Shown here in pieces: positions 55,945 through 64,000 of a stretch of 64,000 nucleotides of DNA (positions are counted from its first letter, which is position 1; each line of letters opens with the position of its first letter). The notes beneath the pieces are model-generated. The model was not told where the DNA came from and made no database searches. It saw nothing but the letters and a program-made list of their open reading frames with translations. The translations under genes were made by a program, and so were the position numbers. The DNA comes from Immersiella caudata (Eukaryota; Ascomycota; Sordariomycetes; Sordariales; Lasiosphaeriaceae): the NCBI GenBank assembly GCA_030512335.1, contig JAULSU010000001.1:4898001-4962000 (forward strand), given 5' to 3'.

Positions 55945-56761
55945 CAATAGGCAGGAGGGGATGGAGTAAGGGAGCGGACATGTCACGGCGGATAAAGGTC
56001 CTCATTGGTCAGTTGAGTGATTCTGAGTAATTCGCGTGTTGAGACTGGAGGCACAGCTTGACTGCTGGTTGGGGAAGGGCTTTTTTCATTTGTCAATGGT
56101 GTTACTGACTGCTGGTTGGGGAAGGGCTTTTTTCATTCGTCAGTGGTGTTACACACAAGCGGGGAAGCGCGTGTTGTTGTTTTGTCAGGGGCTCTTTCAT
56201 GGGACAGTTAGCCTCACGTGGTTGCATGTAATGCAGTTGTTGCCCCTTTTCATGAGGTTCGAGACCAAATAATCGGGCTTTGAGATCAAGAAAAGACTTG
56301 GTACATTATGGAAAGCCCTTGCTGTGCTGTGCCTCGCTGTGTTATGAAAGGCCTCGATCACCCAACGAGACGCCTTGATGAGGCCGTCAACTGCTGAATA
56401 TCTAGGTAGCTAGGTCATCTAAAATGTTCCAGGCCCAAGCAACCTTAAGCTTTTCCTCTTCTGCAATGCCCAACAAAGGATATCCATTATGGTCTGACCT
56501 GAGAGGAGTCTGCGCTTCAAACATCCCCCCATGACGCGAGTGACGTCAACCCAGCAAACCCACATCATAGCAACGACGACATTAGGACACACCTCAACCG
56601 CCTTCAGATACTTCCACAACCATTAACCAGTCAGCCCAGCCACTCGATCGTCCCCATGACCTCTCCGTCCCCCAGATTCCCATCCACCCTATCAGCCGAA
56701 CCATCTACCAATTACCATCTATCAGAACACCACTCCAAAGCATCTTCATCTTCCACTCATC
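55945..56761. other. Spacer with a 47-bp tandem duplication
   Basis: 817 bases. Besides the duplication, an AT-rich stretch (56220-56420) and the promoter of the LEA-like gene (CT/AC-rich near 56640-56760). No gene. Confidence 0.45.
56059..56152 (+). repeat. Two tandem copies of a 47-bp unit
   Basis: Unit beginning TGACTGCTGGTTGGGGAAGG at 56059 recurs at 56106, differing by two transitions (T/C and A/G). Recent local duplication. Confidence 0.85.
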
Positions 56762-57094
56762 ATGTCTGGTATCCTCAACACCGTCTCCAGCGAGACCGAC
56801 AGCAAGAGCAAAGACGTGCAATCCACCGTCAAAGATGCCGAGTCTACCACTTCAGGCACGGCGACGAAGGCCACCTCGATTCTCGGCAACACTCTCGGTG
56901 GTGTAACGAGCACAGTCGGCGGCGTCGTCGGTACCGCAACCCGTGGTCTCGGTGAGACTGTCAACAGCGCCACCGGCGGCATGGGCAAGCCAGTTGGCGA
57001 TGCCATTTCCAACATTGGGAGTGGTGTGGAGAAAGCCGGACAGGATATCTCGCAGGGGGTGAAGAATGCTGGGGAAATGAAGAAGCCCGAGTAA
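56762..57094 (+). CDS. Small LEA-like hydrophilic protein
   Basis: 110 aa, one exon. Starts MSGILNTVSSETDSKSKDVQ and consists almost entirely of Ser/Thr/Gly/Lys/Asp with repeated GGVTSTVGG, GTATRGLGET and SATGGMG phrases and no Cys. Amphipathic 11-mer-like spacing in the C-terminal part (VEKAGQDISQGVKNAG) resembles group-3 LEA/hydrophilin proteins, which protect cells during drying or heat. The family assignment is by composition; function is inference. Convergent with the ferric-reductase-like gene, 184 bases away. Confidence 0.8.
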   Translation: MSGILNTVSSETDSKSKDVQSTVKDAESTTSGTATKATSILGNTLGGVTSTVGGVVGTATRGLGETVNSATGGMGKPVGDAISNIGSGVEKAGQDISQGVKNAGEMKKPE

Positions 57095-57278
57095 ACGAGA
57101 CAGCATAGTTGGGATGATGGCGTCCGAATGGTTTGGGACAGGGGGGAATATGGAATGTAATTGTATGTAATGCAGTGTTGGGCATCTCCAACCAAAATTG
57201 TCTTCAGTGTCTTCCAAAAACGCCTGTGAATGCAGACAAAATCCAAAACAAGCATGAACAATGATTATGCAGTGGCCA

Positions 57279-59255
57279 TTACCACCCAAACTTCTCCACA
57301 CAAACTCTCACCTCGGCACCGGTGCTGATAGCTCCGGCGCACACGTTCCTGACTGACCTGTTGAGGCCGTCAGGTCCAGACACGACCACACCAACGTCCC
57401 TCCCGTCGACAACGGCATCCTCGATCCAACCACCGACAAGTCCCGTTACATCCGGCCGCCCAGCTTCAGCGGTCGGTTGCGGAATCACAAGATCGAGCCC
57501 GCGGGCGATCAACTCGTCAAGCTGTTGCTCTGGAATCCAACTCTGGTGGGATCGGGAATGTGCAACCCAAAGCATGCGCACTTGTTGCCGACGCCCTGCT
57601 TCTTTGACCTCCCCTGAGTTCACGGCTTCGGATCCAGCAGCTCCCTCTCTGCCATCGTGGAGCAAAGCCCACACCAATGGGAATGTCACCGCGATGCCAC
57701 TCCCACCGGCCACCAGGATAGCGCATCCAGAGGCACGCAGCATTTCCAGTGCGTGCGAGGATCCGTAGGGGCCATCCAAGATGGCCGGGACGCGTTCGTG
57801 GGCGTTCGCATAGCGAAGAAGCTCGGCCGTGAAACCATCGTGAACCCGAACCAGAAGGCTCAGCCACGCATGTGTCGGCGCTGGTCTGTCAGGAGCCTCC
57901 GTGACAGTGCCGGGAGCGGCTGAAGCGATAGTAAAAGGGTGAGCTTGGAGATCGAATGAGCGCCCTAACGCTGGCACGGTGAGGAAGACGTGATCCGTGG
58001 GTTGCCACCCATATACAACCGAATGCCGCTGGAGGAAAGAGGGCTTCCACCACGGTCGCGCTTGTGGTAGAGGAGGAATGTCCCAATCCACGGATACCAA
58101 GAACGTTTCTCCGTCATCGAGGATGCGCAGGTCCGCCGTGACGTGAGACCTCCTGAGCCAAAAACGCCACACGAAACGGTCGACGAGGAAGATGAGAAGC
58201 GACAACACCACAAACAGCCGGCTGGTGGGGTAATGGAAATACAGAAAGACCAGAGCAGCTGCTTGAAGAAAGGCATGAGTCGCAAGAAACAGCTCATACC
58301 ACCTCTGCCGGAAGCTGCCCAGTGATGTAAAATACAGCAACTCATACGAAACAAAGGCCGCAATCCCAAACAGAATGATGGGATGTGTCCAATACTCCTT
58401 TGGTGCCGTCAACTCCCTGATCCAGTCTGGCGCAATGACAAACTCCCACAAAACCATACTCGGGAAGTGGATGGCAGCTTCCAGGCACATCAACTCACCT
58501 ACTCGACGATGGAAGATGTTAAGGGCCTCGTAGGAGTGCCCAGTAAGCCATCGGAGCGGTTGGTTCTTCGCGGCCAAGAGGTACAGGAGCGGCAGATTCA
58601 CGATGAAAATGAGCCCTGCGCGGTCGGCAAAGACGAAGAAGAAATCCCACCGCAATGGGAGGCGGTAGAAGTGGAAGAATACGTTGAGTGCGACCCAGCA
58701 TGTGACGAACAGCGACGTGCCGTTCGAGGGCAAGCTGCGGTTGATCAGCGGTAGCGGTGGTGGTTGGTATGCAAGCCAGGACGAGACGGTCGACGAGATG
58801 TGGGATGTGGCGGCCCTGCGAGCGGGCTTTCGCTCGAGTAACGGCAAACGCTCCATATCAAGAACCTTTGCAGCATCAGGAGGCGTGAGTGTGCCTTGAA
58901 TGGTGCTACTTGAAGAGGAAGACGCCTCGCCCTCCACATCAGCGGTGGCTGCCACCCGCTGCCTCCATTTCGACAAGTCGCTCCGCCTTTGTCGCCAGTG
59001 CAGAGCGGCGATGAGCAGGATTAGAACGACAACCACGAGGTTGTATGACGCAACAATTTTGCGGGCTTCGAAAATAGCTGCGATAAGCTCCCGAATGTAT
59101 CTGAGCTTCTCTGGGTCGTTCGGGATATCGTCTTTGGTAGAGGAGAGGTCGCCAGTCGTGTCAGCTGGCGTGCAAGCGGAGCGGAGAAATGACGGCAAGG
59201 TGAGAGGGTCCGCCCGCAACGTCTCCCCCACCCAAGCGCAACCTTGGGCAGCCAT
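57279..59255 (-). CDS. Ferric-reductase/NADPH-oxidase-family membrane flavocytochrome
   Basis: 658 aa from the first ATG at 59255, one exon. The frame is open further upstream only from a GTG. One N-terminal helix (SYNLVVVVLILLIAALHW, ~70-88) precedes a Ser-rich loop. The ferric-reductase core has helix pairs with the four haem-ligand His: HRRVGELMCLEAAIHF and ATHAFLQAAALVFLYFHY. The FAD-binding motif HPFTIAS is at ~440 and GPYG at ~500, followed by an AGGSGIAVTFPLVWAL NADPH-binding segment and a VVVSGPDGLNR end. FRE enzymes pass electrons from NADPH across the membrane to ferric or cupric ions outside the cell. The N-terminal half is longer than that of typical Fre proteins. The neighbours give no clear cluster. 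Confidence 0.85.
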   Translation of the reverse strand: MAAQGCAWVGETLRADPLTLPSFLRSACTPADTTGDLSSTKDDIPNDPEKLRYIRELIAAIFEARKIVASYNLVVVVLILLIAALHWRQRRSDLSKWRQRVAATADVEGEASSSSSSTIQGTLTPPDAAKVLDMERLPLLERKPARRAATSHISSTVSSWLAYQPPPLPLINRSLPSNGTSLFVTCWVALNVFFHFYRLPLRWDFFFVFADRAGLIFIVNLPLLYLLAAKNQPLRWLTGHSYEALNIFHRRVGELMCLEAAIHFPSMVLWEFVIAPDWIRELTAPKEYWTHPIILFGIAAFVSYELLYFTSLGSFRQRWYELFLATHAFLQAAALVFLYFHYPTSRLFVVLSLLIFLVDRFVWRFWLRRSHVTADLRILDDGETFLVSVDWDIPPLPQARPWWKPSFLQRHSVVYGWQPTDHVFLTVPALGRSFDLQAHPFTIASAAPGTVTEAPDRPAPTHAWLSLLVRVHDGFTAELLRYANAHERVPAILDGPYGSSHALEMLRASGCAILVAGGSGIAVTFPLVWALLHDGREGAAGSEAVNSGEVKEAGRRQQVRMLWVAHSRSHQSWIPEQQLDELIARGLDLVIPQPTAEAGRPDVTGLVGGWIEDAVVDGRDVGVVVSGPDGLNRSVRNVCAGAISTGAEVRVCVEKFGW

Positions 59256-59809
59256 CGCCTCGTTGCGTTGCAAAAGGAATCGAAGGCGCGTAGCTGCACA
59301 GGTACCGGGTCGAGGGGTAAATTTGTAGAAAAAAAACACCTTTGGCGAGCGGGGGAAAATGTTGCTGGGAGCTGAGTGACGACGAGGTCAGGCGCTGCGT
59401 GCGGATGGTGCGATCCTTCTAATCTTATCTGATCATCTGATAAGCCGACTGCGGAGACTAAGACCCTCCCGGTCCACACATCCTCGGCAACCAAGCCACT
59501 TTCACCGCAATTCGCGCCCAAGAACGGTGTCATGTCCTTGGCTAGACCTCAAAGCCGAGGAAGCTACTCTTGGCTCTCCACTTGCGGCAATACGACGAGC
59601 TGGAAAGCAACTGGATCGAGTGAGGATATTGAACGGACACTTCCTATGGACACTGAAACCCCAAAGCAGAAGCCAACATTTGACCCGTCAATGAGAACGC
59701 CCAACTCACAATTCTCGGATACTGCCTGAGATTCAATGGAAGAAATAAAAAAATATACTGATACAGATATAGTTACACAGGACTTTCACTCCCATCATCT
59801 CTGGCACCC
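59256..59809. other. Upstream region of the flavocytochrome gene
   Basis: 554 bases. A plus-strand ATG frame of 65 codons (59532-59729) has no support beyond being open. The region holds the flavocytochrome promoter and the 3' end of the next minus-strand gene. Confidence 0.4.
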
Positions 59810-60049
59810 TTACTTCTTGGCGCCCGACTTGCTCTTAGACCCCTTGCTGGTTCCCTTTCCTCCGCGATCCTTCGACTTATCCGCTCCATTTCTGTGGCTG
59901 TAATCTCGAGGAGTCGTGGGGTTCCAAGGACCTTCGAAGCTGTTCTCGCCAAGCCATCGGTCCATAGAGTAGTGGTCGGTGGACGTGTAAGAATCATACG
60001 CTCCCGACTGAGAGCCGGTTTGTGAGTTGCGGTTATCGGAGCCGCTCAT
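59810..60049 (-). CDS. Small disordered protein with SFEGPWNPTTPRDYSH motif
   Basis: 79 aa from the ATG at 60049, which is preferred over a longer frame starting with KKK. It reads MSGSDNRNSQTGSQSG, then MDRWLGENSFEGPWNPTTPRDYSH, and ends in a basic Lys/Gly/Ser tail (SKGSKSKSGAKK). The aromatic/Pro core flanked by disorder is typical of short conserved ascomycete proteins with no known function. No Cys, no membrane helix. The leader (60050-60300) is unremarkable. Confidence 0.6.
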   Translation of the reverse strand: MSGSDNRNSQTGSQSGAYDSYTSTDHYSMDRWLGENSFEGPWNPTTPRDYSHRNGADKSKDRGGKGTSKGSKSKSGAKK

Positions 60050-62296
60050 GATCACAAATATCACCAAAGAGAACCGATTGTTTGTGGTAGAAGTTGGGAA
60101 TCGATGATTCTCGGGTGTTTTCTTTTTCAAGATAGCCGTCGATCGGGATCCAGGAGATGTTGACAGCGGGAATGGAAGAAGATGGTTTAGTAAGAAGTTT
60201 GATTTCTTTTAGGGGTCGGAGAAGTTTGATATGAAAACTGGGTGTTCTGAAAAAGGGAAGACTTGGACATCTCAGCATCGAAGGAGGCAAAACGAGCTAT
60301 ACTTATATTCCCATATCTCTCGACCTCGACGCTGACATTTTCGGAAGGGAGATGATGTCAGGTCCCTTCAAACACAAGCACTTCAACAACGCCTACGTCA
60401 ACAAACCCGCCCAGTTCAAAATTAGACCAAATCAAAACAACCTGCCGCAACTCTCATACCGTCCAGACACCGCGCAATGATCCCACTCCTACTCTACTCC
60501 CCTCTAGGCAATCCACCAGGCTGAAATAGCACACCAGGCGCGTCCGAGTCTCAGGTGTCTCAAAGCCAATTAACCCATCACTGCATCCTCAGTGTGCATC
60601 ATCAGTGTATGTTTCCCCTGCCACCCTACCACACCCTTCACTTACACGCTAGCCGGATATCGCGACATCTATTTTCAGACCTCCGACTGGACCGCGTCTG
60701 GCGATCATGGCTCACTTAGCGCGTGTAGCGTCTGTGTTGAGCCGTCGCAACGGTGAGGCAACTCCTACCTTTGCCTGCCGTCCGGTTGTAGAAAGCCCTA
60801 CTTACCAATGCACCATACCTACCGACAGTCCGCGCCCCATAGGGCAGACAACATTGGCACGCATCCATCAACTACCCACCGTAGGGCTGTGTAAACCCTC
60901 GGACCTGCGTCAAAACATTTCCTCGTGGGTTCGTCCAATGCCCTGCGTGCCACCTGAACATAACGTTTCAGTTCGCCTGCCACTGACAACCCCTGAGAAA
61001 TAAGGCCGCACACGAAGAAAACACGCTGCACACAACCCTAGCGCTTAGCGCAGCCACTCAGGCCATGGCCCGAGACATGGGCAGCATCCGTCGTCAACTG
61101 CGCATGCACGCCCAGTGTTGCGCTTGCGCTGTGCTGGCTCGCCGCAATCCAATTCCTCTGCTCCGACCGCACAAAACTTCAAGATGCATGGTCCTTGTGC
61201 TTCTTCCCGTCCCTGAAACCCCGTTCCCAACCGGACGCAGCCGCGTTCGGCATGCCAAACTAGAATACGAGCTGCCCGCCCGTTTGGCAGGTTAAAGATA
61301 GAAGACAAGACCCTGGATTGGGACGGGTTTGTTTCGAACGCACAACAAAAAGCCAGCCGCCTTACGAGAAAAGGGAAAGGTGCAAAGCAAAAAACGTGGG
61401 GGACCGACCCGGGGTCGTGTTCAGCTCATGTTTTTCTCAGGCACGCCACGGCCATGCTCACGAGTGGTACAAAAATAGCATCCTTGTCATCATCCCCTTC
61501 ATTTTTCACCGCAAAGGAGGAAGAAATTTGAAGATTCTCACCATTTCCCCAAGATTCATTGCCCTCCTCGAAAAGGAGCGGAGAAACAAGCCAATTAGCA
61601 TGATGTCCTTCTCCTATGTCCAGCCGCCTTTTTCCCCCATCCCAAACCAGCCCTTGTTGATGTGACCCCGATAATAAAACGAGCCTGGTGTCATTCCTCC
61701 AGTCGCCGCCTTCTATATACAGACATTATGACCACCCATGGATGAGACATGGCGCCTCCAACAACCGCAGACCTGGAACCCGCTTGAGGGAACCAGCAAT
61801 AAAAGCCTTCCCTTTCCTTCCCAGACCCTCACACAAAACATTGCTTTGCTTACCGGTGAGACCCTGATGTGGCTCGCGGTAGCGGGGAATATAACAATTA
61901 GTAAATGACAGGAAACGGCGCCGCGTCTATGCAGGCCCGGCTCAATCCAAAAACGTAAAGGAGAGTATAAAAAGGGGAAATTAGCAACACTCCCTGCACC
62001 GCGTTGCCATCGTCCGTGACGAGCATCAGAAGACGATGCTGCGGTGTGGAGAAAGTGTCTGGGGTGAGGTGGAGGTGGTGTGTGTTGGCCTCGAATGCGG
62101 CGAAGACGGGGCGGGGAAACCGATGCCCGCCAATCTATTTGGCGCCTCATCAGTGTCCGTCCCGTTCCGTGTTTCGCTACCGAGCAAAAAAGTGCCCACC
62201 CCCTTCCTTCCCCCCGGAAACCCCGACCCCGCCCTCGCTACCGAGATGTGGGGAGGGTGCAGTGGGCAACAGCGATGCCAATGCCCTCGGTTTGCA
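60050..62296. other. 2.2-kb spacer, including the likely 3' UTR of the C2H2 gene
   Basis: Frames of up to 115 codons (60707-61003, 61318-61665) have no motif and are not called. The part 61640-62296 probably includes the 3' end of the zinc-finger gene. Confidence 0.4.
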
Positions 62297-63994
62297 TCAT
62301 GGCGGGGGACTGCTGAGGTCCATGTTGGTGTCCCATGATTCGATCGAGAAGGTTGCCTCGTCAACAACCGTCGTCGAGAGGGAGCTCCAGTCCTCGAATA
62401 GGTTCTCTGCAATGGTCGGAACCGTCAGCTGTGGGTGGTGCACCGGGTGCTGGTGATGCTGGTGATGCTGTGATAACTGTGCGTGGTGTGCCTGCATCTG
62501 GTTGGCGACGAAAAAGGAGTGGTCCGGTTCTGGTGTCTCCATGATCGTCTGTGGGAATGCCGACATAAAAGGGTTGTTGTGGAGTTGGTGCTGTTTTTGC
62601 TGATCCAAGGACATATGCGGATGTTGCTGCGGTGGTTGCTGTTGCCGGTGATGCTCTTGATGCTGCTGCTGCTGTAACTGCGGTTCTGGCTGTGCGTGCA
62701 TCATACGGGCGCTCGGGAAGGTGGATGAGAGGGAAGCCATGGACCGCTGTTTGAGAAGAGACTGAGTGCCATATTGCGTGGCGAGTCCACTGGCAGGCTG
62801 CGGTGCTGACATGTGCTTTGACGAAGCTGCTGTGGCTGCTGCCGACTTTATGGCTGCTTGCTTTGGTGGCTCAGAGACTCTCCGGGAGACGGGGGCCGCT
62901 GGAAGCTCGCTGATCGGTGCAGGAGCTGCCGCTCTAGGTCGGACATTGGCACTCGACAGGGCCAAATTCGCGAGGAAGCGTGGATCGTCAGTGCTCTCGT
63001 TGAAGAACTCGAGAAGATCCTGGAGCTTTCCGGGACTCTCTCCTTCGAGGAAGCCTTGGGCGTGACCGGTCAGCTCGACGTCCCACTCGAGCACAGGCTG
63101 CTGGTCGCGTGGTAGATGCCCATAGAGTGATGGGTAGAGCTCCTTCCAAGCGTTGGTGATGTAGGGCTGGTGCAGCAGTCCATAGATGACGAGAGAGTGG
63201 TTCCAGTGCAACTTGTTGCATCCATCCTCGTAGTGGCGGGCGACATGGTCGAAGTAGCGGTCACGACTGGCGAGGAAACCTCCACAGAAGCCGCACGCCC
63301 AAGCCTGCTTCCGTTGGGTGTACTGAACGACACGATCAGCGTGCGGGCATGTCGTGCAGCCGTGCGCGTTCTTGTGGTGCTGGTTGAACGTGTTGGCGCC
63401 CCAGAAAATGCGGTTGCAGTCCGGGCACGGGTAGCGCTTGTAGCGCTCGTGAAACTCGTCTTCGTGTCTCTTCCAGTCGAACTTCCGCTGGAAGGCAACG
63501 TCACAAAACGTGCACCAGTACGCTCCCTGCGGTTTCGATGTGCCTCGGTTGCTGCTCTTTGTGGAAGACGCTGAGCTCTGTGGCTGCTGTATTTGCTGTT
63601 GCTGCGATTGTGCTGCTTGTTGTAATTGCTGTTGGCGGTGACGCTGTTGTGTGGGCGGTGGCGGCGGGGGGAAGGGCGCCATGTCGGGGGCCGATTGCGT
63701 CGAGACAGAGCTTAGCGATGTTGACGTCGAGAGAACGCTCGCCCTACCCGACGACCGTGAGCTTGTCGTAGACACGGACAACCGGGCATTGTAGGCGGCG
63801 ACGGGCGCGTGCTGATGCTGCGGTCGATGCATTTGTGGAGGCTGTTGAAGTTGTTGTGGGTGAGTTTGCTGCGGTTGTTGTTGTTGCTGTTGCTGCTGCT
63901 GATTGTCTTGCGCAAAGCTCGCTGTGTCCAAGGTCATGGCGTTCGTGTCTCTAGACGGGGCGACGTCAATCGGCGATCCGGGAGGTTTGATCAT
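62297..63994 (-). CDS. PolyQ C2H2 zinc-finger transcription factor (possibly cut by window edge)
   Basis: 565 aa from the ATG at 63994, six bases from the window edge; the frame stays open to 64000, so the true start may lie outside. The N-terminus has Gln runs (QQQQQQQQQ) and Pro runs (PPPPPPP). Three C2H2-type fingers lie at ~162-260: YWCTFCDVAFQRKFDWKRH, YPCPDCNRIFWGANTFNQHH, and WACGFCGGFLASRDRYFDHV, with a CTTCPHADR Cys pair between. Ahead of a second Gln/His-rich region (~455-540) is a conserved-looking acidic helix (EWDVELTGHAQGFLEGESPG, LQDLLEFFNESTDDPRFLANL). The C-terminus ends LFEDWSSLSTT, VDEATFSIESWDTN, like an activation domain. Nuclear regulator by inference; target unknown. 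Confidence 0.85.
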   Translation of the reverse strand: MIKPPGSPIDVAPSRDTNAMTLDTASFAQDNQQQQQQQQQPQQTHPQQLQQPPQMHRPQHQHAPVAAYNARLSVSTTSSRSSGRASVLSTSTSLSSVSTQSAPDMAPFPPPPPPTQQRHRQQQLQQAAQSQQQQIQQPQSSASSTKSSNRGTSKPQGAYWCTFCDVAFQRKFDWKRHEDEFHERYKRYPCPDCNRIFWGANTFNQHHKNAHGCTTCPHADRVVQYTQRKQAWACGFCGGFLASRDRYFDHVARHYEDGCNKLHWNHSLVIYGLLHQPYITNAWKELYPSLYGHLPRDQQPVLEWDVELTGHAQGFLEGESPGKLQDLLEFFNESTDDPRFLANLALSSANVRPRAAAPAPISELPAAPVSRRVSEPPKQAAIKSAAATAASSKHMSAPQPASGLATQYGTQSLLKQRSMASLSSTFPSARMMHAQPEPQLQQQQHQEHHRQQQPPQQHPHMSLDQQKQHQLHNNPFMSAFPQTIMETPEPDHSFFVANQMQAHHAQLSQHHQHHQHPVHHPQLTVPTIAENLFEDWSSLSTTVVDEATFSIESWDTNMDLSSPPP

Positions 63995-64000
63995 CGGTAT

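Noticed and set aside
59532..59729. 65-codon ORF upstream of the flavocytochrome
   Set aside because: Only open-frame evidence; lies in that gene's promoter region.
60707..61003. 98-codon ORF near the tail of the C2H2 gene
   Set aside because: No motif or splice context.
1..64000. A biosynthetic gene cluster or CRISPR array
   Set aside because: No PKS/NRPS/terpene core enzyme and no spaced direct repeats of CRISPR type; the organism is eukaryotic.

Overview
The window looks like nuclear DNA of a filamentous ascomycete. Most genes are split by short introns (about 50-80 bp, GT-AG, with CTAAC/CTGAC-like branch sites), coding DNA is GC-rich by eye, and the gene set is typical of Pezizomycotina: an AA9 LPMO, an X325/BIM1-like copper protein, a NACHT-WD40 NLR, an NFX1-type helicase and SAGA Spt8. 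Sordariomycetes is my best guess, by inference only. Exon joins below were read by hand from splice signals and reading frame, without transcript data.

Layout. 0.5-8 kb: a nuclear-type AAA+ ATPase, a secreted bicupin oxalate decarboxylase, a DUF1275 membrane protein and a divergent copy of ribosomal protein uL1 (RPL10A). 9.7-22.5 kb: a secreted AA9 LPMO, a gene-poor stretch, a 1268-aa NFX1-type RNA helicase, Spt8 followed in the same frame by a two-finger C2H2 open frame, and a three-repeat MYB factor. 25-34 kb: a decayed PRISE-type short-chain reductase, a membrane-anchored PAN-like surface protein, an SRR1-like protein and a GPI-anchored X325 copper protein. 35-39.5 kb: two housekeeping WD40 genes, DOA1/PLAA and STRAP, fired divergently from one intergenic region. 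39.5-47.5 kb: a repeat-flanked island around a 1339-aa NLR whose C-terminus is twelve almost identical 42-residue WD40 repeats. A mutated tRNA-Met copy and a hairpin also lie here. 47.5-64 kb: a Cys-motif protein, a long-tailed MFS carrier, a small Cys-pair protein, a secreted double-psi beta-barrel protein with an acidic tail, a decayed SANT-like gene, an LEA-like hydrophilic protein, a ferric-reductase/NOX-family oxidoreductase, a small disordered protein and a polyQ C2H2 factor at the right edge.

How they fit together. The LPMO, oxalate decarboxylase and DPBB protein suggest a secreted plant-biomass or host-surface programme. X325 and the ferric-reductase-like protein suggest metal acquisition. 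The most unusual items are the NLR with repeats varying at recognition-like positions between inverted repeat copies, the Spt8-zinc-finger reading frame, the divergent uL1 copy and two detailed pseudogenes. A one-base frame break in DOA1 may be an assembly error.
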